64,000 bases of DNA from Candidatus Tepidifontimicrobium thermophilum (GCA_031296405.1 JAVKKH010000003.1:89836-153835), one strand, 5' to 3'; positions 8,258-15,112 are shown, numbered from the stretch's first letter. Notes: a model not told the origin generated them from the letters alone. Made by a program: numbers and translations.

Positions 8258-9654
8258 CACCGGCGCGTCACCGCGGCCCGGTACTGCCGTGCGGCCTCCG
8301 AGAAGGGCACCGGTGCCACGGTGGCCCGGATCTCCGTCTGTACATGGGGCTCCACGCTCGGCTTCCGGGACCCGCCCCCTTCCTCGCCCCAGACCACCAC
8401 CACCCGCGTGCCCGGCTGGCTGTACTCCTCCTGCACGATGGCCAGGGACAGCATGGCGGAGTCGTTCCAGCTGTAGCCCGGCCACATGGAGACCCCCACC
8501 ACCTCCCCCTGGCGGTTCAAGACCTTGTCGTACATCCAGGTGGCGTACTGGGAGACCGGCAGGTCGATGTACTTGGCCTGCTGCCCGATGGGTCTGGTGA
8601 ACAGGGTCCCGAACGCCCGCGCCACGTCTTCCCCGTCCCACACCAGGGTTACCCTGCGGCGGTGCGGCCCCGGGGCCTTGGCCTGCAGGGCCTCCCGGCC
8701 CACGAACTCGTGGTCGAACTTCACGATGTGGCCGTAACCCAGTTCCCACGGTGTGAGGTAGTAGTCCTGGATGTTGCGAGAGTAGAAGCTCCCGCCCAGG
8801 GAGCCCACCGCCTCGTAGCTGTTGGCCGGGAGCCACTCCCGGTACGGCCGCAACTCCTCGCCGGTGTAGATGGCGGGGAGGGGACAGGGGATCCAGCCGG
8901 AGTCCAGCGCGTTGGTGGCGTACGCCCGCGACCCCACCTGCCGTAACCCGAACTCCTTACCGGCCTCCACGATGGCCGCCTTCACCTCGGGCCCCTCCTC
9001 GAAGGGCCCGAACAGCTCCGCGCCCGCCACCCCCGCCATCCCGTGGTGCAGCATGCGCACCCTACGGCCCGCGATGGTGATCCAGCCCATGTGGAAGAAC
9101 TTCACGTCCGGAAGCGGCCCCCCGTTGAGCTTCTCCAGCAGCGCGGGGGCGTTCGGGCCCTGAAGCTGGAAGCGGTACACCTTGCGGGGCCGGTGGGGGT
9201 CCAGGACCGACCACTCGTCGCGTTCGAGCTCCACCCGGTACCCGCCCGTCTGGGCGTGGTACTGAACCCAGTTGTGGGCGGAGGGGCGGCCCACCAGCTG
9301 GAAGCTCTCGCGGTCCAGGTAAAAGAGGATGCCGTCCCCGATCACGTACCCCGCGGGGCTGCACACCACCAGCTGCTTGGCGCGCCCCGGCTCGAAGTTC
9401 CTGAAGCTGTTGATGGCCAGGTGTTCCAGTAACCGGAAGGCGTCCGGGCCCCGGACGTACAGGTCCGTCATGTGGTAGGACAGGTCGTACAGCGCCACCG
9501 TCTCCCGCCAGGAGCGCTGCTCGTCCCTCCAGTTGGTGAACTCCGGCGGGACCACCGGGTAGATGCGGGTCCCGGTGCGGTTGTTGTACAGGTAGTCGGT
9601 GATGCTGGGCACCGAGTCCAGCACTTCCTGAAGGTTGCGCGGCGCGGTGCTCAT
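8257..9654 (-). CDS. LigM/DesA-type tetrahydrofolate-dependent aryl O-demethylase
   Basis: A 465-residue member of the GcvT-fold aminomethyltransferase family. The N-terminal stretch YLYNN-TG, VPPEFTNWRDEQRSWRETV, and later PAGYVIGDGILFYL and VGRPSAHNWVQYH are, to my recognition, signatures of the vanillate/3-O-methylgallate demethylase LigM and syringate demethylase DesA, and not of GcvT itself. These enzymes move the aryl methyl group to THF, giving 5-methyl-THF and a catechol. Length matches LigM (about 470). The ATG overlaps the stop of the VOC gene (ATGA), and metF follows with the same overlap. No glycine-cleavage partner genes are nearby, which argues against a GcvT role. The exact substrate (vanillate, syringate or 3-O-methylgallate) cannot be read from sequence. 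Confidence 0.85.
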   Translation of the reverse strand: MSTAPRNLQEVLDSVPSITDYLYNNRTGTRIYPVVPPEFTNWRDEQRSWRETVALYDLSYHMTDLYVRGPDAFRLLEHLAINSFRNFEPGRAKQLVVCSPAGYVIGDGILFYLDRESFQLVGRPSAHNWVQYHAQTGGYRVELERDEWSVLDPHRPRKVYRFQLQGPNAPALLEKLNGGPLPDVKFFHMGWITIAGRRVRMLHHGMAGVAGAELFGPFEEGPEVKAAIVEAGKEFGLRQVGSRAYATNALDSGWIPCPLPAIYTGEELRPYREWLPANSYEAVGSLGGSFYSRNIQDYYLTPWELGYGHIVKFDHEFVGREALQAKAPGPHRRRVTLVWDGEDVARAFGTLFTRPIGQQAKYIDLPVSQYATWMYDKVLNRQGEVVGVSMWPGYSWNDSAMLSLAIVQEEYSQPGTRVVVVWGEEGGGSRKPSVEPHVQTEIRATVAPVPFSEAARQYRAAVTRR

Positions 9655-10691
9655 GCCCAATCCCCCCTTTCGCGGACGGGTGATTCCTTCCCACGCGACT
9701 CCAGGCGGCCGGCGACCACCTCCACGGGAGGCGTGCCGTAGGTGTGGAAGGTGGCCACGGTGGGAAGCCCCCACGCCTGGCCCTTCTTCCGCTCCGCCTC
9801 GCTCCACACGACCGGCCTCCAGTCGGGTGCCAGGATCAGGCGGGCCCCGGGGCAGGCGACCTCGAAGCGGTTCCCGCCCGGCTCGTACACGTACAGGAAG
9901 AAGGTCTGCTGGATGGCGTGCTTGTGGGGGCCGGTCTCGATGTACACCCCGTGCTCGAGACAGATGTCCGCGGCGCGCAGGACCTCCTCCCGGCTGTCCA
10001 CCGCGTAGGTCAGGTGGTGGAACCGGCCGCGGCTCCCGGTGGCGTCTTCGGTGATGGCCAGCTCGTAGCTCTTGTTGCAGACACTGAGCCAGGCACCTTT
10101 CTCCGACCCGTCGTCGAACACCACCACCTCCGTGAGGCGGAACCCCAGGACCTCCTGGAAGAAGCGGCGGCTGGCGCGCACGTCCGCGGCGAAGAAGTTC
10201 ACGTGGTCCAGGCGCCGGAGGTTGCAACCCCGGGCAGGGAAGCGGGACGCCTGGTTCTTCAGCGCGGGCTTGGTCTGGGGCGTGGGGCGGTACCACTCTA
10301 CCTCGTACAGCAGCTCCAGCACGTGGCCGTCCGGGTCCCGGAACCGGTACGCGGGACCGTGGCCCAGGTCTCCGTCCACCCATCCCTCGCCCAGGCCGGT
10401 CCGCTCCACGGCCTCCACGCGCCGCCGCAAGGCCTCGGGGCTGCTGGTCCGGAAGGCGCAGTGCCCCATGCCGGGCCAGGGGGACGCGGTGACCTTCAAG
10501 GTGTGGTGCGCGTAGTCGTCCCAGCCGCGCAGGTAGACCGAATCGCCCTGCCGGCCGGTCTCCACGAGCCCCATGACCTCGGTGAAAAACCGGACGGTGT
10601 CGTCCGGGGTGGGGGTGAGCAGTTCCACGTGGCAGAGATGCGCCACGTCGAAGCTGAGAGGCCCTACGGAGAACTGGACGTCGTCCACCAC
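9651..10691 (-). CDS. VOC-family extradiol dioxygenase-like protein
   Basis: A 346-residue protein with two vicinal-oxygen-chelate modules (about residues 13-135 and 158-285), the layout of type I extradiol dioxygenases such as homoprotocatechuate 2,3-dioxygenase. Predicted Fe(II)/Mn(II) ligands are His163 (LDHVN), His226 (FHHLTY) and Glu277 (NRFEV). The second-sphere acid-base His that normally sits in an HD-x-A motif appears to be Tyr209 (SYELA), so the chemistry may differ from standard catechol cleavage. The GTG start at 10691 has AGGGGGT 5 bp upstream. It follows the aldolase gene by 19 bp and overlaps the LigM-like gene by 4 bp. It is the only candidate ring-opening enzyme in the operon; no LigAB-type (class II) dioxygenase is present. 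Confidence 0.8.
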   Translation of the reverse strand: MVDDVQFSVGPLSFDVAHLCHVELLTPTPDDTVRFFTEVMGLVETGRQGDSVYLRGWDDYAHHTLKVTASPWPGMGHCAFRTSSPEALRRRVEAVERTGLGEGWVDGDLGHGPAYRFRDPDGHVLELLYEVEWYRPTPQTKPALKNQASRFPARGCNLRRLDHVNFFAADVRASRRFFQEVLGFRLTEVVVFDDGSEKGAWLSVCNKSYELAITEDATGSRGRFHHLTYAVDSREEVLRAADICLEHGVYIETGPHKHAIQQTFFLYVYEPGGNRFEVACPGARLILAPDWRPVVWSEAERKKGQAWGLPTVATFHTYGTPPVEVVAGRLESRGKESPVRERGDWA

Positions 10692-10710
10692 GCCCCACCC
10701 CCTTGGCCCG

Positions 10711-11337
10711 TTAGCTGCCGCCCTCCACCTGGCGCCGGAGGCCGTGCAGGTCGTACGTGAGGGCACCCTGCTCCAGCTGCGCCCGCAACATCGCCTCCCG
10801 GGCGGCCCGGGCGCGGGCCGCCTCCAGCACCGCGGCCACCCGGTCCGCGGCTACCACCACCGCGCCGTCCGCGTCCAGCACCACCACGTCCCCTGGCCGT
10901 ATGGTAGCCCCGCCCACGGTCACGGGCACGTCCAGGGCGCCCAGCGCGGACTTGCCCGCCCCGCGGACGGACACGAACCGCGCCCAGATGGGCAGGCCCA
11001 GGGCCTGCAGGTCCTCCAGGTCGCGGACGGCTCCGTCCACCAGGATGGCGGCCGCGCCCCGCGCCTTCGCCTGCACCGCCAGCAGCTCCCCCACGAGGGC
11101 CACCGGGGCGGGCTCCGGCATGGTGAGCACCAGTACCTCACCAGGGCGGACCCGCTCCATGACCGCGTGCACCATGAGGTTGTCGTCCTGACCGCACCGG
11201 ACCGTGCGGGCGGGGCCCGCCGCCCGGCTCCCGGGGACCACGCGGATCCACGGTCCCTCCACCAGGCCGGTGCGTCCCCCTGCCTCGTACACGGTGGCGA
11301 CCCCCAACCGTGCCAGTTCGGCCGCGTCTGCGTTCAC
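10711..11337 (-). CDS. RraA-fold aldolase, probably 4-carboxy-4-hydroxy-2-oxoadipate aldolase (LigK/GalC-like)
   Basis: A 208-residue RraA-fold protein. The catalytic pattern of the aldolase branch is intact: GELLAVQAKARG followed by DGAVRD with Arg105 and Asp106, which place pyruvate and the divalent metal. The RNase E inhibitor RraA lacks this Arg-Asp pair. LigK/GalC/ProA enzymes split 4-carboxy-4-hydroxy-2-oxoadipate into pyruvate and oxaloacetate and also decarboxylate oxaloacetate. The GTG start overlaps the stop of the oxalomesaconate-hydratase-like gene (GTGA), which is exactly the preceding pathway step, so function and context agree. Confidence 0.87.
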   Translation of the reverse strand: MNADAAELARLGVATVYEAGGRTGLVEGPWIRVVPGSRAAGPARTVRCGQDDNLMVHAVMERVRPGEVLVLTMPEPAPVALVGELLAVQAKARGAAAILVDGAVRDLEDLQALGLPIWARFVSVRGAGKSALGALDVPVTVGGATIRPGDVVVLDADGAVVVAADRVAAVLEAARARAAREAMLRAQLEQGALTYDLHGLRRQVEGGS

Positions 11338-12047
11338 AGCCCCCTCACCACCTGTGGCAGGAGGCGCTGGAACGCCTCCGCGTACTGGATGCTGCGGTCT
11401 CCGGAGATCCGGCGTGCGTGGTTGGCGCGCCGCTCCGCCATGGCCGTGTAGTACGCCACCAGGTACCGCTGGGATGCGACCGCCTCCATCGCCCGCAGCT
11501 TCAGCGGGAACACCGGCGTGATGTCGAGGAAGGTGGTGGGCACGAACCCGCACAGCTCGGACTGGTGCGGCTCGAAGGCGAGGACCTGAGCCGGCGGCAC
11601 CGTCTGGAAGGCGCTCGCGACCCCGGCCCCGGAAGCCAGCTGGCGCGCCCGCTCCGTGGCCTGGTACGCGACAGGGTGGTCGGGGTTGAAGGGGTCGCGT
11701 TCCGGGTGGGTGAGGATGACGTCAGGCGCCCACTCCCGGATGACCGCGGCCAGCTGCTCGGTGGCCTCCCGGCCCGCCTCCAGGGGGTAGTCGCCCCAGT
11801 CCAGGCAGCGGAAGGGGGCACCGAGGATCTCCGCCGCGCGGGTCGCCTCTTCGTGGCGGATGGCCTTCACCCGGTCCACCGTCTGGCCCGGTTCCGCCCA
11901 CAGCTCACCGGACTCGCCCCGCTCACCGTAGGACAGCGCGACCACCAGGGCCTGGCCGCCCGCGCGGGTTACGGTGGCGATGGCACCGCCGGCACGCCAC
12001 ACGAAGTCCGCGGCGTGCGCGCTCACCACCAACAACCGCTGGGCCAC
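11334..12047 (-). CDS. PIG-L-fold protein, probably 4-oxalomesaconate hydratase (GalB-like)
   Basis: A 237-residue PIG-L/LmbE-fold protein. The family's HPDD zinc motif reads HAAD here (His11, Asp14 kept; the catalytic Asp replaced by Ala13), followed by FVWRAGGAI and SYGERGES. This variant is what I recognise from GalB, which hydrates 4-oxalomesaconate instead of deacetylating sugars. A second metal motif, THPERDPFNPDH, is intact. I chose the GTG at 12047 because GGGGGGGAA lies 4 bp upstream; an ATG at 12062 has no ribosome-binding site. The next gene encodes the aldolase that would use its product. Confidence 0.84.
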   Translation of the reverse strand: MAQRLLVVSAHAADFVWRAGGAIATVTRAGGQALVVALSYGERGESGELWAEPGQTVDRVKAIRHEEATRAAEILGAPFRCLDWGDYPLEAGREATEQLAAVIREWAPDVILTHPERDPFNPDHPVAYQATERARQLASGAGVASAFQTVPPAQVLAFEPHQSELCGFVPTTFLDITPVFPLKLRAMEAVASQRYLVAYYTAMAERRANHARRISGDRSIQYAEAFQRLLPQVVRGL

Positions 12048-12068
12048 GGTGTTCCCCCCCATGTCAGG

Positions 12069-12746
12069 TTACGGGGCCGCTGCGGGCCACGTCCGGCGCG
12101 CCACCTCCCGCAGGCTGGTCAGGACCGCCTGAAGGTGCGCCCTCATCCGAGCCTCCGCAGCGTCCGGGTCCTTCGCGGCCACGGCGTCCACGATGGCCCT
12201 GTGCTCTTCCAGGGAACGCGGCAGCCGACCCGGCGCCAGGACGGTGCGGTACTGGTACCGGACCATCTGCGCCCACAGCGAGTCCAGCAGGCGCTGTGCG
12301 GTGGCGTGCCCGCTGGCCCGCACCAGCACGTGGTGGAAGCGCCCGTTGCACTCGGAGTACCCCAGGGAGTCTCCCCGTCGCGCACAGGCGGCCATCTCGC
12401 GGAGGATCGCCCGCAGCTCGCGGACGTCCTGCGGCCGCGCGCGGAGGGCCGCGTGGCGGGCTGCCAAGCACTCCAGGGCCGCGCGGGCCTCGAGGATCTC
12501 CACGGCCTCTTCCTCCGTGAGCAGCCGGACTCGCGCGCCCCGGTTGGGCGACCGCTCCACCACTCCCTCCTGTTCCAGACGCGCCAGGGCGGTGCGGACC
12601 GCGGCCCGGCCGACGCCCAGCATGCGGGCCAGCTCCGTCTCCACCAGCCGCTGCCCCGGGACCAGGCGGCCTTCCAGGACCGCCCGGCGGAGCTGCTGGT
12701 AGCAGTAGGCCTCGCCCTCGCCCCGCTTGGGCCGTACGGCCCTCAA
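12069..12746 (-). CDS. GntR-family regulator, FCD (FadR) class
   Basis: A 225-residue transcription factor. The winged helix-turn-helix occupies about residues 10-75 (GQRLVETELARMLGVGRAAV and LEQEGVV are typical), and the all-helical FCD ligand-binding domain fills the rest, with His residues in FHHVLVRASGH and EEHRAIVDA that usually bind a metal or carboxylate ligand. The start is TTG at 12746, overlapping the DUF6282 stop (TTGA), with a strong GGAGGAG 3 bp upstream. Lying inside the operon, it probably controls it autogenously through the TTGTNGACAA sites at 14505 and perhaps 3657. The effector is likely an aromatic acid or pathway intermediate (inference). Confidence 0.92.
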   Translation of the reverse strand: MRAVRPKRGEGEAYCYQQLRRAVLEGRLVPGQRLVETELARMLGVGRAAVRTALARLEQEGVVERSPNRGARVRLLTEEEAVEILEARAALECLAARHAALRARPQDVRELRAILREMAACARRGDSLGYSECNGRFHHVLVRASGHATAQRLLDSLWAQMVRYQYRTVLAPGRLPRSLEEHRAIVDAVAAKDPDAAEARMRAHLQAVLTSLREVARRTWPAAAP

Positions 12747-13672
12747 CGCTCCTCCTCCAGTCGCGCGATCCGCACGGTATTCTCCACCATGGTCCTGATC
12801 TGCGCCTCCTGGAGGCCCAGGGCCAGCAGCCGCTCCGCCAGCAGCGGCAGCCCGTCCTCCACCGGAGGAGCGTGGACCTGGCCCAGGTCGCTGGACAGGA
12901 ACGAGTGGGCCGCTCCCACTGCGCGGATGTTTTCGGCCAGCTCCTCCCAGGAGATCTTGCCGCTGTGGGCGGTACCGAAGCACCGCTCCAGCCATGCGCC
13001 CGCGCGGGCCAGCTGCCGCTGGTCTTCCACGCTCAGCCGCTGGGTGGGAAAGTCGGGGTGGGTGACGACGATGCACCTCACGCCTGCGGCCCGGGCCTCC
13101 TCCACCACGGTGAAGATCTCGTCCCTGGACAGGTGGCCGGTGGCCAGCACCATCCGGTGGCGTGCCACCACCCGCAGGACCTCCCGCAGCTCCGGTAGCG
13201 GTCTGCCGTTGCCGTCCACCACGCGCACCGGTTCCCAGGGCACCCCGCTGCGCTGGAGGTCCTCCTGGAGCGCCGCCCATACCGGACGTTTCCCCTGTGG
13301 GTCAGGAGGCCGGCGGGACGGGCTCTCGTTCTCCGCGTCCACCGTGGGCAGCCACACGATGCGCGCGCCCTCCCGGGCGGCGATCTCCACCGCGAGGGGG
13401 TTAAGGCCGCCTGCCGGACCGTTCAGGCAGATGGAGCCCAGCACGTCCACCTCCGGGACCACGAACCGCGCCAGCCGCGCCCGGCCTGCGGTGGGACTGT
13501 AGTGGGACTTGATGGCGAACCCCGCCATTCCCCGGCGCGCGAACCGGCGGGCGACCTCCACGTCGTTAGCGCTCCGGGGCAGGACGTCGGGCGCGGTGTG
13601 CACGTGGAGGTCGTACGCTCCCCGGACGAGCGCCAGCGCCCGCTCACCGGGTCCTGCGTGCTCCTCCGTCAC
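12743..13672 (-). CDS. DUF6282-type metallohydrolase-like protein
   Basis: A 309-residue protein matching what I know as DUF6282, a family in the amidohydrolase/PHP-like TIM-barrel world with no settled function. Likely metal ligands are His23 and His25 (YDLHVHTAPD), a Lys-Ser-His segment (AIKSHYSPT), a later THPDFPTQR and a C-terminal SSDLGQVHAPP. The GTG start at 13672 overlaps the preceding stop. It sits between a dehydrogenase and the oxalomesaconate hydratase gene, the place where a pyrone-2,4-dicarboxylate hydrolase (LigI) would be expected. LigI is itself an amidohydrolase-superfamily enzyme, so an analogous lactonase role is a reasonable guess, no more. Confidence 0.75.
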   Translation of the reverse strand: MTEEHAGPGERALALVRGAYDLHVHTAPDVLPRSANDVEVARRFARRGMAGFAIKSHYSPTAGRARLARFVVPEVDVLGSICLNGPAGGLNPLAVEIAAREGARIVWLPTVDAENESPSRRPPDPQGKRPVWAALQEDLQRSGVPWEPVRVVDGNGRPLPELREVLRVVARHRMVLATGHLSRDEIFTVVEEARAAGVRCIVVTHPDFPTQRLSVEDQRQLARAGAWLERCFGTAHSGKISWEELAENIRAVGAAHSFLSSDLGQVHAPPVEDGLPLLAERLLALGLQEAQIRTMVENTVRIARLEEER

Positions 13673-14463
13673 CGCTGCCCCGCCAGCTCCACAAGCCACC
13701 CGACGCAGGCCTGAGCTACCCGCGGCGCGACCCCAAGCTCCTCCAACAGCTCGCAGGCGGCCCGCATCTCGTCGGCCCTGCGGGCCGCATGGGTATAGGT
13801 GCCTTCCACCAGGCGGCTCAGCAGCGTGGCGTCCGCCTGCTCCAGGGTCTTCGCGATGTCCTCGTAGACTTCCGCCTCGCAGCCCAGGGCGCGGGCTGCG
13901 GCCAGGGCCTCCAGGGCGGAGGCCGCCAGCCCCTTCATGAACACGCTGCGGACCAACTTGCGGCCCGCTGCCAGGCCCACCTCCGGTCCCAGGACCCGCA
14001 CCGGCATCCCCAGGGGACCCAGGCGGTCTGCGAGCGCCTGGGCGCCGGGGCCGCTGGCCAGGGCAGGAGTGCGGATGCCCCTTCCGGGGACGGGTGCCAT
14101 GAGCGCGACGTCTGCGAACAGCGCCCCAGAGGGCTGGACGACCGCCGCAGCCCTCCGCTTGACGGCGGGGGCGGTGCTGTTGCAGTCCGCGTACACCTGA
14201 CCTGGCTCCAGCCCGCTCACTGCAGCCTCGGCCACCTGCAGGGCGGAAGAGGGCGTGGTGAGCACCAGGACCACGTGGGCCCCCGACGCAGCCGCACGGG
14301 GCCCGTCCGCGAGGGCCACGCCTTCGGGGATGCGCTTGGGCTCAGGGTCCCAGCCCACCACCCGGACGCCCGCGCGGGCCAGGTCCTCCGCGACGGCACT
14401 CCCCGCCTCGCCCAAACCGAAGACGGCCACCCCCAGGATGGCTGCCCGTGCGCCTGGCCGCAT
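13669..14463 (-). CDS. NAD(P)-dependent 6-phosphogluconate dehydrogenase-like protein (DUF1932 C-terminus)
   Basis: A 264-residue protein with an N-terminal Rossmann fold (VAVFGLGEAGSAVA) and a helical C-terminal domain of the DUF1932 kind (SVFMKGLAASALEAL). A longer ORF reaches 14580, but a good promoter (TTGACA-17-TACAAT) lies at 14471-14499, so translation must begin downstream. The ATG at 14463-14461 falls where the transcript should start, suggesting a leaderless message; the ATG at 14472 overlaps the -10 box and is unlikely. First gene of the aromatic operon. By position it could oxidise the ring-cleavage semialdehyde in place of LigC, which belongs to an unrelated dehydrogenase family; this is inference. 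Confidence 0.78.
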   Translation of the reverse strand: MRPGARAAILGVAVFGLGEAGSAVAEDLARAGVRVVGWDPEPKRIPEGVALADGPRAAASGAHVVLVLTTPSSALQVAEAAVSGLEPGQVYADCNSTAPAVKRRAAAVVQPSGALFADVALMAPVPGRGIRTPALASGPGAQALADRLGPLGMPVRVLGPEVGLAAGRKLVRSVFMKGLAASALEALAAARALGCEAEVYEDIAKTLEQADATLLSRLVEGTYTHAARRADEMRAACELLEELGVAPRVAQACVGWLVELAGQR

Positions 14464-14470
14464 CGGCCGC

Positions 14471-14499
14471 ATTGTATTTTCCCCGGGCGGACCTGTCAA
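14471..14499 (-). promoter_or_regulatory. Sigma-70-type promoter of the LigM/GalB/LigK operon
   Basis: On the minus strand TTGACA (14499-14494), a 17-bp spacer and TACAAT (14476-14471) form a near-consensus promoter. The predicted start is about 14464-14462, at the ATG of the first gene. Confidence 0.75.
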
Positions 14500-14504
14500 C
14501 TTTG

Positions 14505-14517
14505 TTGTAGACAATCC
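14505..14517. promoter_or_regulatory. GntR operator-like site next to the operon promoter
   Basis: TTGTAGACAATCC on the plus strand lies 5 bp upstream of the -35 box of the operon promoter. Its core TTGTAGACAA is a near palindrome, and the whole word differs at one base from TTGTTGACAATCC at 3657-3669. Overlapping it is TGTCAAC-N6-GTAGACA (14494-14513), an imperfect inverted repeat. Binding by the GntR protein of this operon is inferred. Confidence 0.55.
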
Positions 14518-14600
14518 GGCCCGGGTAGAGCCGGTAGGGGTGCGCTCGGTCTTGTGCCCGCTCCCCCGGCGGTCCGCCATGCTTCAGGCGCAGACTGTCG

Positions 14601-14696
14601 CTACCGCCCGAACAAGAGGAACATCAGCGACCGGATCACAAACGCCCATACCAGCAGCGGCAGCAGCCAAGGGAGGTCCTCCAGCAACGTGCTCAC
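14601..14696 (-). CDS. Small single-span membrane protein, 31 residues
   Basis: GTG at 14696 opens a 31-residue frame with an acidic N-terminus (STLLEDLPW), a long hydrophobic stretch (WLLPLLVWAFVI), one Arg, a second hydrophobic run (LMFLLF) and a short GR tail. AGGTGG lies 6 bp upstream, a good ribosome-binding site. The frame ends at 14601, about 100 bp before the aromatic-operon promoter, and is read in the same direction. I do not recognise a family. It may be a small membrane regulator or transporter-associated peptide. The ribosome-binding site and clear membrane character support a real gene, but short frames can arise by chance. Confidence 0.45.
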   Translation of the reverse strand: MSTLLEDLPWLLPLLVWAFVIRSLMFLLFGR

Positions 14697-14820
14697 GTCC
14701 CACCACCTTTTGTACGGGTGACCCTGCGAGCATGCTCTGTAGGGACACCTTCGCGAGCGGGCCGTTCCACCTCGTCCACCCCTTCGGCGGGGTAGGGTTG
14801 GGGACCGCGGCAGCAGGCCC

Positions 14821-14898
14821 GGCGGTTTCCCCTGAGTTGCAGACGCGGATCACTCACGCGGTTTCCTAAGCTCGCTGCTGGTCGGGCCCGACGGATTT
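14821..14898. repeat. Diverged direct repeat of tRNA-Pro 3' end plus flank, copy 1
   Basis: This 78-bp segment aligns with 15056-15132. Both run from GGCGGTTTC through CTGAGTTGC and CGGTTT to CTGGTCGGGC and CGGATTT, with clear mismatches between these anchors. Because the 3' flank of the tRNA is repeated as well as the tRNA end, tandem duplication followed by decay explains it better than one integration event. Confidence 0.5.
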
Positions 14899-14945
14899 CT
14901 GCCCCGCGAATCGCTGCGCGCTTTGCGGGGATCCCGCTACCCACA

Positions 14946-14974
14946 GGTCGGGCCGGGCGGATTTGAACCGCCGA
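14946..14974 (-). repeat. 29-bp exact copy of tRNA-Pro 3' end (tRNA fragment)
   Basis: Bases 14946-14974 are identical to 15114-15142, which cover part of the 3' CCA, the discriminator base, the acceptor 3' strand, and the T-arm of tRNA-Pro. No matching 5' acceptor strand or anticodon arm follows, so this is a fragment. A partial tRNA 3' end beside the intact gene is the classic scar of integration at a tRNA, or the remains of a tandem tRNA duplication. Confidence 0.7.
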
Positions 14975-14979
14975 TGCCA

Positions 14980-15039
14980 CCCCAGCCAGTCGAAGGGAGG
15001 GGTCGCCTTTCCGTGAAGACGCGCAGCGACTGGCTGGGG
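14980..15039. repeat. 13-bp perfect inverted repeat (possible hairpin)
   Basis: CCCCAGCCAGTCG at 14980-14992 and CGACTGGCTGGGG at 15027-15039 are exact reverse complements separated by 34 bp. No T-run follows, so it is not a simple terminator. It starts 5 bp from the tRNA-fragment copy. Confidence 0.5.
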
Positions 15040-15112
15040 ACCCCGGCGGGAGGTCGGCGGTTTCGTGCTGAGTTGCGCGGTGGGTCGCCAAACGGTTTAC
15101 TGCTCACCTTCC

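Larger units (their letters stand above)
14697..15112. other. Non-coding stretch with decayed repeats of the tRNA-Pro region
   Basis: No convincing gene is seen here. The stretch holds a 29-bp exact copy of the tRNA-Pro 3' end (14946-14974), a diverged 78-bp copy of the tRNA 3' end plus its flank (14821-14898, partner 15056-15132), and a 13-bp perfect inverted repeat (14980-14992 with 15027-15039). Frames that cross it on either strand have no ribosome-binding site or recognisable product. Confidence 0.6.

Noticed and set aside
8257..9654. GcvT of the glycine cleavage system
   Set aside because: No gcvH or gcvP nearby, and the VPPEFTNWRDEQ region and PAGYVIGDGILFYL segment match LigM/DesA as I know them.
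10711..11337. RraA, regulator of RNase E
   Set aside because: The Arg105-Asp106 pair and the position after an oxalomesaconate hydratase-like gene fit the aldolase branch.
14472..14580. Upstream extension of the 6-PGDH-like protein to an ATG at 14580
   Set aside because: A near-consensus promoter lies inside the extension, and the extra 39 residues look unlike the dehydrogenase family.
14584..14853. An 89-residue frame on the minus strand
   Set aside because: It overlaps the repeats, has no ribosome-binding site, and its composition is that of non-coding GC-rich DNA; the shifted 31-residue membrane frame is better supported.
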